From the NCBI GenBank assembly GCA_947629005.1, contig CANRCD010000011.1:1-61468 (forward strand): DNA of 61,468 nucleotides. The letters run 5' to 3'. Position 1 is the stretch's first letter. The number at the start of each line of letters is the position of its first letter. Both the position numbers and the translations under genes were made by a program. The stretch comes from an uncultured Clostridia bacterium. GTDB lineage: Bacteria > Bacillota > Clostridia > UMGS1883. The notes under the pieces were generated by a model that saw nothing but the letters and a program-made list of their open reading frames with translations, had not been told where the DNA came from and did not search any database. Shown here in pieces: positions 15,836 through 26,600 of this stretch.

Positions 15836-17509
15836 TCAATACACCTTTTTCATAACGGCGCCCTTATCGGCCCCGTCAACAAGGGTGGAGTAGCGGGCCA
15901 GCCAGCCTGTCTTAACGTTAGGCTCGGGCTGAACCAGCTTTTCGCGGCGCTTCGCGAGCTCCTCATCGCTGACCTTAAGGTTGATGGAGGCGGCGGGAAT
16001 ATCTATCTCGATAATGTCTCCCTCCTCAACAAGGGCGATCGTGCCGCCGACGGCGGCTTCGGGCGAAACGTGGCCGATGGACGCGCCGCGGCTCGCGCCG
16101 CTGAAACGGCCGTCGGTGATGAGGGCGACGGTCTTATCAAGCCTCATGCCGGCCAGAGCCGAGGTGGGATTGAGCATTTCGCGCATACCCGGGCCGCCCA
16201 CGGGGCCCTCGTAACGAATGACAACAACGTCGCCGTCAACAATGCGCCCGTTATATATGGCGTCAATGGCCTCCTCCTCGCTGTTGAACACGCGGGCGGG
16301 GCCGCTGTGCCTGAGCATTTCGGGGGCGACGGCGCTGCGCTTGACCACGCAGCCCTTTTCGGCCAGATTGCCCCAGAGTATCTGGATACCGCCGGTGGGG
16401 CTGTAGGGATTGGTAAGGGGGCGGATTTGGGTTTCGTCCTTGATGTAAGCTCCGGCCACGTTTTCGCCCACGGTCTTGCCCGAAACGGTGAGGGCCGTGG
16501 GGTCGATAAAGCCGCCCTTGATAAGCTCGGCCTGCACGGCGGGAATTCCGCCCGCGAGGTTCAGGTCCTGTATATGTGTGGGACCGGCGGGGGCAAGGTG
16601 GCAGAGGTTCGGCACGCGCTCGCTCATCTCATTGAACAGGGCCAAATCCACCGGAACGCCTGCCTCGTTGGAGATGGCGAGCAGATGAAGCACGCTGTTT
16701 GAGCTGCACCCGAGGGCCATATCGCAGGCAAGGGCGTTCCTGATAGACTTTTCGTTGATTATCCGGCGGGCGGTAATGCCCTTTCTGACGAGCTCCATTA
16801 TCGCCATGCCGCTGTGCTTTGCCAGCAGCATACGGCCGCTGTGGACGGCGGGGATGGTGCCGTTGCCGGGCAGGGCTATGCCCAAAGATTCGCACAGGCA
16901 GTTCATGCTGTTCGCGGTGTACATACCGGCGCAGCTTCCGCAGCCGGGGCAGGCTCCCTCCTCGCACTCGCGGAGCTTCTCATCGTCAATAATTCCGGCC
17001 TTGTAAGCGCCTACGGCCTCGAACATCTTGGAAAGACTTATCTCCTCGCCGTCAAAGCGGCCGGCCATCATCGGGCCTCCGCTGCACACGACGGCGGGGA
17101 TGTCCATACGGACGGCGGCCATAACCATGCCGGGGACGATTTTATCACAGTTGGGAATGAGCACAAGTCCGTCGAATTGATGAGCCATAGCCATGGTCTC
17201 AACGCTGTCGGCAATAAGCTCGCGGCTGGCAAGGCTGTATTTCATGCCGATGTGGCCCATAGCGATACCGTCGCACACGCCTATGGACGGCACCTCGATG
17301 GGCGTGCCGCCCGCCATGCGGACGCCGGCCTTGACGGCCTCGGCTATTTTGTCGAGGTGGAAGTGCCCGGGCACTATCTCGCTGTGGGCGCTGACAACAC
17401 CTATCAGCGGGCGGTCAAGCTCCTCCTTGGTGTAGCCCATGGCGTAAAAAAGGCTGCGGTTTGGGGCGCGCTCAACGCCCTGCGTTACATTTGCGCTTCT
17501 GAGTTCCAT
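15836..17509 (-). CDS. ilvD: Dihydroxy-acid dehydratase
   Basis: A 557-residue IlvD/Edd-family iron-sulfur dehydratase converting 2,3-dihydroxy-acids to 2-oxo acids in isoleucine and valine synthesis. Cluster-binding regions are visible as [11 protein letters not shown] near residue 118 and [20 protein letters not shown] near 190. The C-terminal active-site region includes [11 protein letters not shown] near 465. GGAGG precedes the ATG. It is the last gene of the ilvBNCD unit, 58 bases after ilvC with a small hairpin between, and is followed by a strong terminator. Confidence 0.96.
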   Translation of the reverse strand: MELRSANVTQGVERAPNRSLFYAMGYTKEELDRPLIGVVSAHSEIVPGHFHLDKIAEAVKAGVRMAGGTPIEVPSIGVCDGIAMGHIGMKYSLASRELIADSVETMAMAHQFDGLVLIPNCDKIVPGMVMAAVRMDIPAVVCSGGPMMAGRFDGEEISLSKMFEAVGAYKAGIIDDEKLRECEEGACPGCGSCAGMYTANSMNCLCESLGIALPGNGTIPAVHSGRMLLAKHSGMAIMELVRKGITARRIINEKSIRNALACDMALGCSSNSVLHLLAISNEAGVPVDLALFNEMSERVPNLCHLAPAGPTHIQDLNLAGGIPAVQAELIKGGFIDPTALTVSGKTVGENVAGAYIKDETQIRPLTNPYSPTGGIQILWGNLAEKGCVVKRSAVAPEMLRHSGPARVFNSEEEAIDAIYNGRIVDGDVVVIRYEGPVGGPGMREMLNPTSALAGMRLDKTVALITDGRFSGASRGASIGHVSPEAAVGGTIALVEEGDIIEIDIPAASINLKVSDEELAKRREKLVQPEPNVKTGWLARYSTLVDGADKGAVMKKVY

Positions 17510-17530
17510 TTTATACCTCCTGTTAAAGGC

Positions 17531-17553
17531 GGGGGCGCATAAAATACGCCCCC
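17531..17553 (-). other. Intercistronic hairpin between ilvC and ilvD
   Basis: GGGGGCG (17531-17537) pairs with CGCCCCC (17547-17553). There is no T run after it on the minus strand, so it looks like a processing or mRNA-stability element rather than a terminator. Confidence 0.5.
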
Positions 17554-17567
17554 GACATACGTTTTTT

Positions 17568-18563
<996 letters not shown>

Positions 18564-18593
18564 TTGAAAGACTCCTTTATAATAAATTTTTTT

Positions 18594-19091
18594 CTAATCA
18601 ATGGTTTGCACACTGTAGCCGCGCTCCAACGCGGTAACGCCCGTGCGGCACATCTCAAGGATATTGTACTGCTTCATCATGGTGAGGAAGCCGTCTATCT
18701 TATTTGGATTGCCGGTGAGCTCCACAATAAGGCTCTGCACGGTGAGGTCGATTATCTTGGCGCGGTATATCTCGCATATTCCGCAGACCTCGCGGCGCAC
18801 CTTTTCGTCGGCTTCCACCTTCAGCAGCAAAAGCTCGCGAAAGAGGCTGTTATTGGCCTTGAGCGGAATGACCTTTTTAGTTTCCTCCAGCTTGCCGGTC
18901 TGCTTGATTATCTGCTCAAGCACCTGCCTGTCGCCCTCGGTGACGATGGTTATGCGGGAAATGGCCGGATTGTCGGTGGCGGAAACCGTAAGGCTGTCGA
19001 TATTGAAGCCGCGCTGGCAGAACAGACTCGCCACACGGGCCAATACGCCGGCGTGGTTTGCCACAAGAACGCTGAGTACCTGCTTGCTCAT
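18594..19091 (-). CDS. ilvN: Acetolactate synthase, small regulatory subunit
   Basis: A 165-residue regulatory subunit. An N-terminal ACT domain (about 4-78, LSVLVANHAGVLARVASLF) senses valine in this family, and a C-terminal domain activates the catalytic subunit. GGAGGCAGAAA precedes the ATG, 10 bases after the ilvB stop. The length and motifs match IlvN/IlvH of the biosynthetic enzyme rather than the catabolic one. Confidence 0.95.
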   Translation of the reverse strand: MSKQVLSVLVANHAGVLARVASLFCQRGFNIDSLTVSATDNPAISRITIVTEGDRQVLEQIIKQTGKLEETKKVIPLKANNSLFRELLLLKVEADEKVRREVCGICEIYRAKIIDLTVQSLIVELTGNPNKIDGFLTMMKQYNILEMCRTGVTALERGYSVQTID

Positions 19092-19101
19092 TTTCTGCCT
19101 C

Positions 19102-20763
19102 CTATTCCATTATCATTTTATCCACGGTCTCGCCCGCGGGTATCATGGGAAGCACCTTTTCCTCGCGGTCGATGACGCAGTCTATCCAAACGGGGCAGTT
19201 AAGGGTCATCGCCTCGTCCATGGCCTTTTTGAACTGGGCCAGATTTGTGCAGCGATAGCCCTTAAGGCCAAAGCCCTCGGCCACCTTAACGTAGTCGGTA
19301 ACACGCTCGGGCTCGCTGCCGCTGTAGCGGCGGTTATAGAACACCGTCTGCCACTGGCGCACCATGCCCAGCACGGAATTATTCATTATCACGGTGATTA
19401 CGGGAAGGTTGTAGCTGACGGCGGTGCAGGCCTCGTTCATATTCATGTGGAACGAGCCGTCGCCCGTAATGTGGATAACGGGCTTATCGGGGAAGGCCGC
19501 CTTCGCGCCGAGGGCCGCGCCGTAGCCGTAGCCCATGGTGCCGAGACCGCCGCTGGTGAGGAAGTGACGCGAACGGACGTGGCGGCAGTACTGGGCGGCC
19601 CAGAGCTGGTGCTGGCCCACGTCGGTAACATAGATAGCGTCCTCGCCGGCGCGCTCGCAGATTGCGTCGATGACCTGATGAGGCTTGAGCACGCTGTCGT
19701 CATCCTTCGGGACATAGCCCCGCTTTTGCCACTCGCCTATTTGCTTTAACCATTCGGGGTGGCTGTTTTCGCTTATCAAGGGCAGCAGCGCGGTCAGAAC
19801 GTCCTTCACGTCGCCGATAAGGCTTAAATCAACAAGCACGTTCTTGTTGACCTCGCTGGGGTCTATGTCAATCTGGATTATCGTGGCCTTTTTGGCAAAG
19901 GCTTCGGTATTGAGGGCCACACGGTCGCTGAAGCGGGTGCCGACGGCAAGCACGAGGTCGGCCTCGTTCACGGCGAGGTTCGACGCCACGTTGCCGTGCA
20001 TACCCAGCAGCCCGAGGTTGAGAGGCTCGCCGCAGCCGATAACGCCCGCGGCCATGAGGGTGTGGGCGGCCGGAATACCGGCCTTGTTCATTAGGGCGCG
20101 CAGCTCCTCGCCGGCCTCTCCGCTGCCCACGCCGCCGCCAAAGTAGATAACGGGGCGCTCGGCTTTATTTATCGCCTCGGCGGCGGCCCTTAATGCCTCA
20201 CCGTCGAGCTCGGTCGTATACTCGCCCTCGATTTTGGGGCCGGAGGTGAACTCGCACTTGGCGGCCGTCACGTCCTTGGGAATATCCACAAGCACGGGGC
20301 CCTTACGGCCCGTGTTGGCTATTCTGAACGCGGCGCGGAGGGTATCGGCAAGCTCCTCCACCCTGCGCACCACAAAGTTATGCTTGGTTATGGGCATGGT
20401 TATGCCGGCGATGTAGACCTCCTGAAAGCTGTCGCGCCCGATGAGGCTTGTGCCGACGTTGCCGGTTATCGCCACCATAGGCACGCTGTCCATATAGGCC
20501 GTGGCTATGCCGGTGACAAGGTTCGTCGCCCCGGGGCCGCTTGTGGCCAGTACAACGCCCGTCTTGCCCGTGGCGCGGGCATAGCCGTCGGCGGCGTGGC
20601 TCGCGCCCTGCTCGTGGGCCGTCACATATTGCTTGATTTTGTCGCGGTAGTCGTAGAGCGCGTCGCAGATATTGAGTATGCTGCCGCCCGGGTAGCCGAA
20701 CAGAGCCTCTACCCCCTGCTCCACAAGCACCTCAGCCAAAATCTGACTTCCGTTAAGTATCAT
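19102..20763 (-). CDS. ilvB: Acetolactate synthase, large catalytic subunit
   Basis: A 553-residue thiamine-diphosphate enzyme joining two pyruvates, or pyruvate and 2-oxobutyrate, as the first common step of the branched-chain pathway. The N-terminal ThDP pyrimidine domain shows GYPGGSIL and the catalytic glutamate in AHEQGASHAADGYARATG (about residues 44-61). The C-terminal domain has the ThDP-Mg motif GDGSFHMNMNEACT (GDG-N pattern). The start at 20763 (MILNGSQI) is chosen because GGGAGG lies 6 bases before it; upstream in-frame codons lack a site. First gene of ilvBNCD. Confidence 0.96.
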   Translation of the reverse strand: MILNGSQILAEVLVEQGVEALFGYPGGSILNICDALYDYRDKIKQYVTAHEQGASHAADGYARATGKTGVVLATSGPGATNLVTGIATAYMDSVPMVAITGNVGTSLIGRDSFQEVYIAGITMPITKHNFVVRRVEELADTLRAAFRIANTGRKGPVLVDIPKDVTAAKCEFTSGPKIEGEYTTELDGEALRAAAEAINKAERPVIYFGGGVGSGEAGEELRALMNKAGIPAAHTLMAAGVIGCGEPLNLGLLGMHGNVASNLAVNEADLVLAVGTRFSDRVALNTEAFAKKATIIQIDIDPSEVNKNVLVDLSLIGDVKDVLTALLPLISENSHPEWLKQIGEWQKRGYVPKDDDSVLKPHQVIDAICERAGEDAIYVTDVGQHQLWAAQYCRHVRSRHFLTSGGLGTMGYGYGAALGAKAAFPDKPVIHITGDGSFHMNMNEACTAVSYNLPVITVIMNNSVLGMVRQWQTVFYNRRYSGSEPERVTDYVKVAEGFGLKGYRCTNLAQFKKAMDEAMTLNCPVWIDCVIDREEKVLPMIPAGETVDKMIME

Positions 20764-20834
20764 GATTTCCTCCCATACAGTTTTCGGGCGGCGTCCCTGC
20801 GCCCCCGACGTTCGCTGCAAATACTTATTAAGCT

Positions 20835-20863
20835 ATTTTATCTCAGCCGGCCATGTTTGTCAA
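20835..20863 (-). promoter_or_regulatory. Promoter of ilvBNCD with flanking inverted repeat
   Basis: Minus strand TTGACA (20858-20863), 17-bp spacer, TAAAAT (20835-20840). The repeat CCGGCCAT (20847-20854) and ATGGCCGG (20880-20887) brackets the -35 box. The leader of about 65 nt is too short for a T-box, unlike leuA. Confidence 0.8.
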
Positions 20864-20907
20864 TACCATTTTACGCTTTATGGCCGGAAAATACTTCATT
20901 TTTATTG

Positions 20908-22119
20908 CTACAGAATAACTCTTATGAGCTTGGGACGGTAGCCGGTTTCGTTGAGGGCGGATATAATGGCCTCCTTATGCTCGGCGCCGTAGGCCTCGAG
21001 GGTTATCCTAAGTTCCACGGCGGCGCTGCGGTTCGTCGCCACGAACTGATTGTGCTCGAGCTTTATCACGTTGCCGTTCTGCTTCGCTATGACGTCGGCC
21101 ACGCGGGAGAGCTCGCCGGGCTTATCGGGCAGCAGCACCGATACCGTAAATATCCTGTCGCGCTGGATGAGCCCGTGCTGAACTATGCTGCTCATGGTTA
21201 TCACGTCCATGTTGCCGCCGCTGAGTATCGGCACGGCTTTCTTGCCGCGAAGGTCAAGCTGCCTTAACGCCGCCACCGAGAGCAGGCCGCTGTTCTCGAC
21301 CACCATTTTGTGGTTTTCCACCATGTCAAGGAACGAAACAATGATGTCCTCGTCCGGCACGGTGATTATTTCGTCGACATTCTTTTGTATGTACGGGAAA
21401 ACATTGGCTCCCGGGGTTTTTACGGCGGTGCCGTCGGCGATGGTGTTGACGCTTGGCAGCGTAACGACCCTGCCGGCCTCAAGCGAGGCTTTCATGCAGG
21501 CCGCTCCCTCCGGCTCCACGCCGATGACGCGGACGTTCGGGTGCAGCAGCTTGGCAAGGGTGGAAACGCCGGCCGCCAGCCCGCCCCCGCCGATGGGCAC
21601 AAGGATACAGTCCACAAGCGGAAGCTCCTTGAATATCTCCATGGCGATGGTGCCCTGACCGGTGGCCACGGCAAGGTCGTCGAAGGGGTGGATAAAGGTG
21701 TAGCCCTCTTTCTCGGCGAGCTCAAGCGCATAGCGGCATGCTTCGTCGTAAACGTCGCCGTAAAGCACTACCTCGGCCCCGTAGCTTTTGGTGCGGTTCA
21801 CCTTCATCAGCGGAGTGGATGTCGGCATTACAATAACGGCCTTCGCGCCGTAGCGCCGCGCGGCGTAGGCCACGCCCTGCGCGTGGTTCCCCGCCGAGGC
21901 CGTGATAAGGCCGCGGGCCCGTTCCTCATCGGAGAGAGAGCTTATTTTGTAATACGCCCCGCGCACCTTATAGGCGCCGGTAAATTGCATATTTTCGGGC
22001 TTTAGGTAGACCTTCCCGCCGGTCTGCTCGCTGTAGAATTCGCTGTATACGAGCTTGGTCTCAAGAGTGACCTCCTTGACCTTTTCGGCGGCTTCTTCAA
22101 ATTTGTCAAGAGTAAGCAT
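20908..22119 (-). CDS. ilvA: Threonine ammonia-lyase
   Basis: A 403-residue fold-type II PLP enzyme deaminating threonine to 2-oxobutyrate for isoleucine. The PLP lysine lies in FTGAYKVRGA near residue 54, the phosphate loop is GGGGLAAG near 180, and a single ACT-like domain (about 325-403) ends the protein, as in the roughly 400-residue forms. That form occurs both in biosynthetic and in TdcB-like enzymes; the neighbouring ilv genes favour biosynthesis. The ATG at 22119 is preferred over a GTG 12 bases upstream because GGTGGGTGAT precedes it. It has its own promoter. Confidence 0.93.
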   Translation of the reverse strand: MLTLDKFEEAAEKVKEVTLETKLVYSEFYSEQTGGKVYLKPENMQFTGAYKVRGAYYKISSLSDEERARGLITASAGNHAQGVAYAARRYGAKAVIVMPTSTPLMKVNRTKSYGAEVVLYGDVYDEACRYALELAEKEGYTFIHPFDDLAVATGQGTIAMEIFKELPLVDCILVPIGGGGLAAGVSTLAKLLHPNVRVIGVEPEGAACMKASLEAGRVVTLPSVNTIADGTAVKTPGANVFPYIQKNVDEIITVPDEDIIVSFLDMVENHKMVVENSGLLSVAALRQLDLRGKKAVPILSGGNMDVITMSSIVQHGLIQRDRIFTVSVLLPDKPGELSRVADVIAKQNGNVIKLEHNQFVATNRSAAVELRITLEAYGAEHKEAIISALNETGYRPKLIRVIL

Positions 22120-22161
22120 GGTATCACCCACCGTGGTTTTTTATTATCGTGTATTATTTTT

Positions 22162-22189
22162 ATTATACATACTTTGCGGAAAAAATCAA
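22162..22189 (-). promoter_or_regulatory. Promoter of ilvA
   Basis: Minus strand TTGATT (22184-22189), 16-bp spacer, TATAAT (22162-22167). The predicted leader is about 35 nt. Confidence 0.75.
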
Positions 22190-22375
22190 GAGCAAAATCG
22201 GCATAAGATAATAAACGATAATTTCTTTTGTTTGTGCAGTTTTTTTCGATAACGGCGGGCGCGGGCCCAAGTATAGCCGCCCCGCCCGCAGCGGCGGCAA
22301 AACAGAAGAACGCACCGCGCCGATGCTCCCTGCCGTAGTGATAGGAGGCGTAAAGCCTTCCCTGCGAATTAGACA

Positions 22376-22406
22376 AAATAAAAAACGGCGCAGCAATTTG
22401 CGCCGT
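22376..22406 (-). terminator. Hairpin terminator upstream of ilvA
   Basis: CGGCGCA (22386-22392) pairs with TGCGCCG (22399-22405), followed on the minus strand by TTTTTT and ATTTTG. It should end the transcript of the SLH gene at 22546-23664. The stretch 22190-22375 between it and the ilvA promoter shows no gene. Confidence 0.75.
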
Positions 22407-22451
22407 GCAAATATAAATATCACCACGCCATACCGCGTGTCATGGAAATTT

Positions 22452-22475
22452 TCAAGGGGCCCGCAGGCCCCTTGA
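22452..22475 (-). terminator. GC-rich hairpin after the cohesin-like gene
   Basis: A 10-bp perfect stem (22452-22461 with 22466-22475) around CGCA, followed on the minus strand by AAAATTT. The T run is poor, so this may be a 3' stabilising hairpin ahead of the better terminator at 22376. Confidence 0.5.
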
Positions 22476-22545
22476 ACGCGTCGACGGATGATATCTTTGA
22501 CTGCCCGTGTGTTTTTTACGGCTCGTTTTCTATGTTTTCAAGAAA

Positions 22546-23664
22546 CTACGACAGGCTTATCAGCTTAATATACACAATAACGCTTTCAACCAAAACGGCG
22601 GCTTCGGCGCGGGTCATATCGGCTCGGGGATTGAGACGGCCGTCCTCGTCGCCCTTAATCAGGCGCGAGTTCGCGCAGGCGGCCATAGTCGGACGAGCGT
22701 ATTCGCTGACCTCGCCGCCGTCGGGGAAGGAATCGAGCACGCTCTCATCGGCTGGACGAATCTTATTGAGTCTAAGCATGACGCGGTAAACCAGCGCGCT
22801 GACATCCTGTCGGCTGATAGTGGCGTCGGGGTTAAAATTGCCGTTTTCGTCGCCCTTAGCTATGCCAAGCGCCTTAGCCGAAGCTATCTCCTTGGCGAAG
22901 GGATAGTCCGCGGGAACGTCGGCAAAGCCTTCGCCCTTTCCCTCCAGCTTGGCTCCGCGCATAAGCATGGCCGTAAACTCGCCTCGGGTCACGCTTTTGT
23001 CAGGGTAAAAGCTGCCCTCGGCAATGCCGTCCAACACGCCGATACGCGCCATGGCGCCCACGGCGACGTCGGCCCAGCGGTGGTCGTCCATATCGTCGAA
23101 CGGAGTGTTGCTGGTGTGCCCCGAAATAATAGTAACCGAACCGTCGCCGGTATCGTCGGTTATTTCAAGGGTGAGTCCCTCGGCTGTAAAATCGTAGTCG
23201 AGTTTGCTGTCAACCGGCTTGGAGCGGCCAAGATAAAGCTCTTTGCCGGTACCGCCGGCCTTGCCCAGAAGCAGGCTGAAGCTGCCGGCCTTTTTGGCCT
23301 TGAACAGCAGCGAGCAGATGAGCGGGTTATCCACGCCTTCTATTTTCGCAATATCCGCCGCGTCGAACTGGAAAGCGCCGGTCTCGTTATCGAAATCGTT
23401 ATATACGATGCTGAAGCCGTCGTCCTTATATACGGGGGCCACAAGCTCTGCGGTTTCGGTATTGAAGCTGCCGCAGACGCTGTAGGTCAGGTATTTGTCA
23501 AAGCTGCCGTCCAGCATGATTTTTACCAGAAACTGGTCCCCCACCTCGACGCTGTCAGCCTCGCAGACGGCGGCAATGCGTAAATCGGCTTCGGAAACCT
23601 CGTCGGCGAAAGCCGCGGGGGCCGCGAGACAGAGCGTCAAAATAAGCGCAAGCAATTTTTTCAC
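22546..23664 (-). CDS. Secreted cohesin-like protein with three SLH repeats
   Basis: A 372-residue exported protein. A signal peptide (1-20, ending AAPAAFADE) precedes a beta-sandwich region (about 25-165) that resembles a cohesin domain (VEVGDQFLVKIMLDG, then an ICSLLFKAKKAGSFSL strand), and three SLH repeats (about 190-240, 250-300, 310-372) that anchor to the wall. Cohesins hold dockerin-bearing enzymes, but no dockerin is seen in this window, so a scaffold role is unproven. The start is GTG at 23664 with CGGAGGGAT before it. It follows purL by 13 bases, so it may be read from the same mRNA. Confidence 0.8.
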   Translation of the reverse strand: MKKLLALILTLCLAAPAAFADEVSEADLRIAAVCEADSVEVGDQFLVKIMLDGSFDKYLTYSVCGSFNTETAELVAPVYKDDGFSIVYNDFDNETGAFQFDAADIAKIEGVDNPLICSLLFKAKKAGSFSLLLGKAGGTGKELYLGRSKPVDSKLDYDFTAEGLTLEITDDTGDGSVTIISGHTSNTPFDDMDDHRWADVAVGAMARIGVLDGIAEGSFYPDKSVTRGEFTAMLMRGAKLEGKGEGFADVPADYPFAKEIASAKALGIAKGDENGNFNPDATISRQDVSALVYRVMLRLNKIRPADESVLDSFPDGGEVSEYARPTMAACANSRLIKGDEDGRLNPRADMTRAEAAVLVESVIVYIKLISLS

Positions 23665-23677
23665 GGTTATCCCTCCG

Positions 23678-26600
23678 TTATTTAAAATATTCCACGCCGC
23701 TCTCAAAGAGAAGCTGGTCCTTGTCCATGACAATGTTTTTGGCTACAAAATCGCCCTTGCGCTCGCTGTGGCCCATCTTGCCAAAGACGCGCCCGTCGGG
23801 GCTGGTAATACCCTCGATGGCGTCAAGGCTGCCGTTGGGATTAAAGGCCACGCTGTGGGTAGGCTTTCCGCTGAGGTCAACATAGCGGGTGGCTATCTGG
23901 CCGTTCTCGCGAAGGCGTTCTATCGTTGCGGCGTCGGCCACAAAGCGGCCCTCCCCGTGGGAGACGGGTATCGCGTGAACAGAGCCAAGCTCCGCCTTCA
24001 TGAGCCACGGGCTCAGCTTGCTGACAACCTTGGTGTAGGTCATCTGCGACACATGGCGGCCGATGTTGTTGAAGGTGAGCGTTGGGCAGCTCTCGTCCAT
24101 GTCGCGTATCTCGCCGTAGGGCACCAGTCCGAGCTTAATAAGGGCCTGAAAGCCGTTGCATATACCGAGGATAAGGCCGCCGCGGTCGTTTAACAGACGC
24201 ATAGTAGCCTCCTTCACGCGGGCGTTGCGGAAGGCCGTGGCTATAAACTTGCCGCTGCCGTCGGGCTCATCGCCGCCGCTGAAGCCGCCGGGGAACATGA
24301 TTATCTGGCTTTGGTCGATGAGAGCGGCAAAGTTCTCGAGCGAAGCCTCGACATTGGCCTGAGAAAGGTTATTGAACACGGACACAACCGGTTCCGCTCC
24401 GGCCTTGATGAACTGGCGCGCGCTGTCATATTCGCAGTTGGTCCCGGGGAAAACGGGAATGAACACCCGCGGCCTCGCCACGCGGCTTTTGGCCACGCAG
24501 ACGGAACGCTTCTCGCTGAGATAGTCGCTAAGAGGCGTATCCTCCTCGCGGGCCTTGGTGGGGAACACGCGCTCGAGGGAGCCCGTCCACGCGGCAAGCG
24601 CCTTTTCGAGCGGGATACGCACGCCGTTCGCCACTATCGCGTCGCCGCCGGTTTTACCGAGGACAACGCCGCCGAGTTCCTTAAAGAGCGATTGGTCGGC
24701 GGTTTCGACTACAAGGCCGCCGGGCGCGGGCGAGAACATATCCCCGTCGAAGTTTATCTCCGCGCCAATGCCGTTGCCAAAGCACATCTTGCTCACGCAC
24801 TCGCATATACCGCCCATCTTGAGGGCCGAAGCGGAGAGCGCCTTGCCGGCCTTTACGGCCTCGTACATGGCCGTGTAGTTGCGGTGCAGGGCGTCGAAAT
24901 CGGGCATATCGCCGTCGAGACGCGGCAGCGGCAGATATATGATGAAGCTGCCCTCGCGCTTGAACTCGGGGCTGAGTATCCGTCCGGCGTGCTCGACGGC
25001 GACTGCGAACGACACCAGCGTGGGCGGCACGTCCATATCGCCAAAGGAACCGCTCATTGAGTCCTTGCCGCCGATGGCGGCAACGCCGATTTTTATCTGC
25101 GCCGTATAGGCCCCCAAAAGGGCCGCGAAGGGCTTGCCCCAGCGGGATGGGTCTGAGCCCAGACGCTCAAAATACTCCTGAAAGGTGAGCCTTGCGCGGC
25201 TGTAGTCCGCGCCCATGGCCGCCAGCTTGGCTATGGATTCCACCACGGCGTACATCGCGCCGTGGAATGGGCTTTTTTCGGTCAAATACGGGTTATAGCC
25301 GTATGTCATAACGGTGGCGGTCGTGGTTTCGCCCTCGCTCAATGGGAGCTTGGCGGCCATGCCCTCGGCCGGAGTGAGCTGGTATTTGCCGCCGAAGGGC
25401 ATCAGCACCGAGCTCGCGCCGATAGAGCTGTCAAACCGCTCGGCAAGGCCCTTTTGAGAGCAGACGTTGAGGTCGGCCACAGTCTCAAGCCAAGCCTTTT
25501 CAATATCGTCGGTCTTTTTTTCCGGAAAGAGTTCCTCCGCGGGGGCGGGCGCCTTTACCGAGGCGTGCTTTTCCGCGCCGTTGGTATTGAGGAAATCGCG
25601 GCTTATATCTACTATGGTTTTGCCGCGCCATGTCATGCGCAGACGGTTTTTATCCGTAACGACGGCCACGACCGTGGCCTCGAGGTTTTCACGGTTGGCC
25701 TCGGCTATGAAGCGTTCGGCGTCCTCCGGACGGACAACCACGGCCATGCGCTCCTGACTCTCGCTTATGGCAAGCTCGGTTCCGTCAAGTCCCTCGTATT
25801 TCTTGGGCACGGCGTCGAGATTGATGTCAAGCCCGTCGGCCAGCTCTCCTATGGCGACGCTGACGCCGCCCGCGCCGAAGTCGTTGCAGCGCTTTATCAT
25901 GCGGGTAACGCCGCCGTTTCTGAACAGGCGCTGAAGCTTGCGCTCCTCGGGGGGATTGCCCTTCTGCACCTCGGCCCCGCAGGTTTCAAGCGAACTGACG
26001 TTATGCGCCTTGGAGGAGCCGGTAGCCCCGCCGCAGCCGTCGCGGCCCGTTCTGCCGCCGAGCAGCACAACAAGGTCGCCCTTTTCGGGTGCCTGACGTA
26101 CAACGTGATCCTTGGGCGTGGCGCCGACTACGGCGCCTATCTCCATGCGCTTGGCCACATAGCCCGGGTGATATATCTCGGCCACCTGACCGGTGGCCAG
26201 ACCTATCTGGTTGCCGTAGGAGCTGTAGCCCGCCGCGGCGGTGCGTGTTATCTTGCGCTGAGGGAGTTTGCCGGGGAGGGTATCCCCCACCTCGGCGCGC
26301 GGGTCGCCGCTGCCGGTGACGCGCATTGCCTGATACACGTAGCTGCGGCCCGAAAGCGGATCGCGTATGGCCCCGCCGAGGCAGGTCGCCGCGCCGCCGA
26401 AGGGCTCAATCTCGGTGGGGTGGTTATGGGTCTCGTTCTTGAACATAACGAGCCACGGCTCGGGCTTGCCGTTGATGTCGGCGGTGATATTTATGGAGCA
26501 GGCGTTTATCTCCTCGCTCTCGTCAAGGTCCCGTAGCTTACCGGCGGCCTTGAGCTCCTTCATGGCGATAGTCGCGAGGTCCATCAGACACATATTCTTC

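Noticed and set aside
20764-20834. Leader peptide or T-box for ilvBNCD
   Set aside because: The leader is about 65 nt, with no run of Ile/Val/Leu codons, no T-box motif and no terminator.
22190-22440. Extra N-terminal or separate gene upstream of ilvA
   Set aside because: Frames here run through the ilvA promoter and a terminator and encode no recognisable protein.
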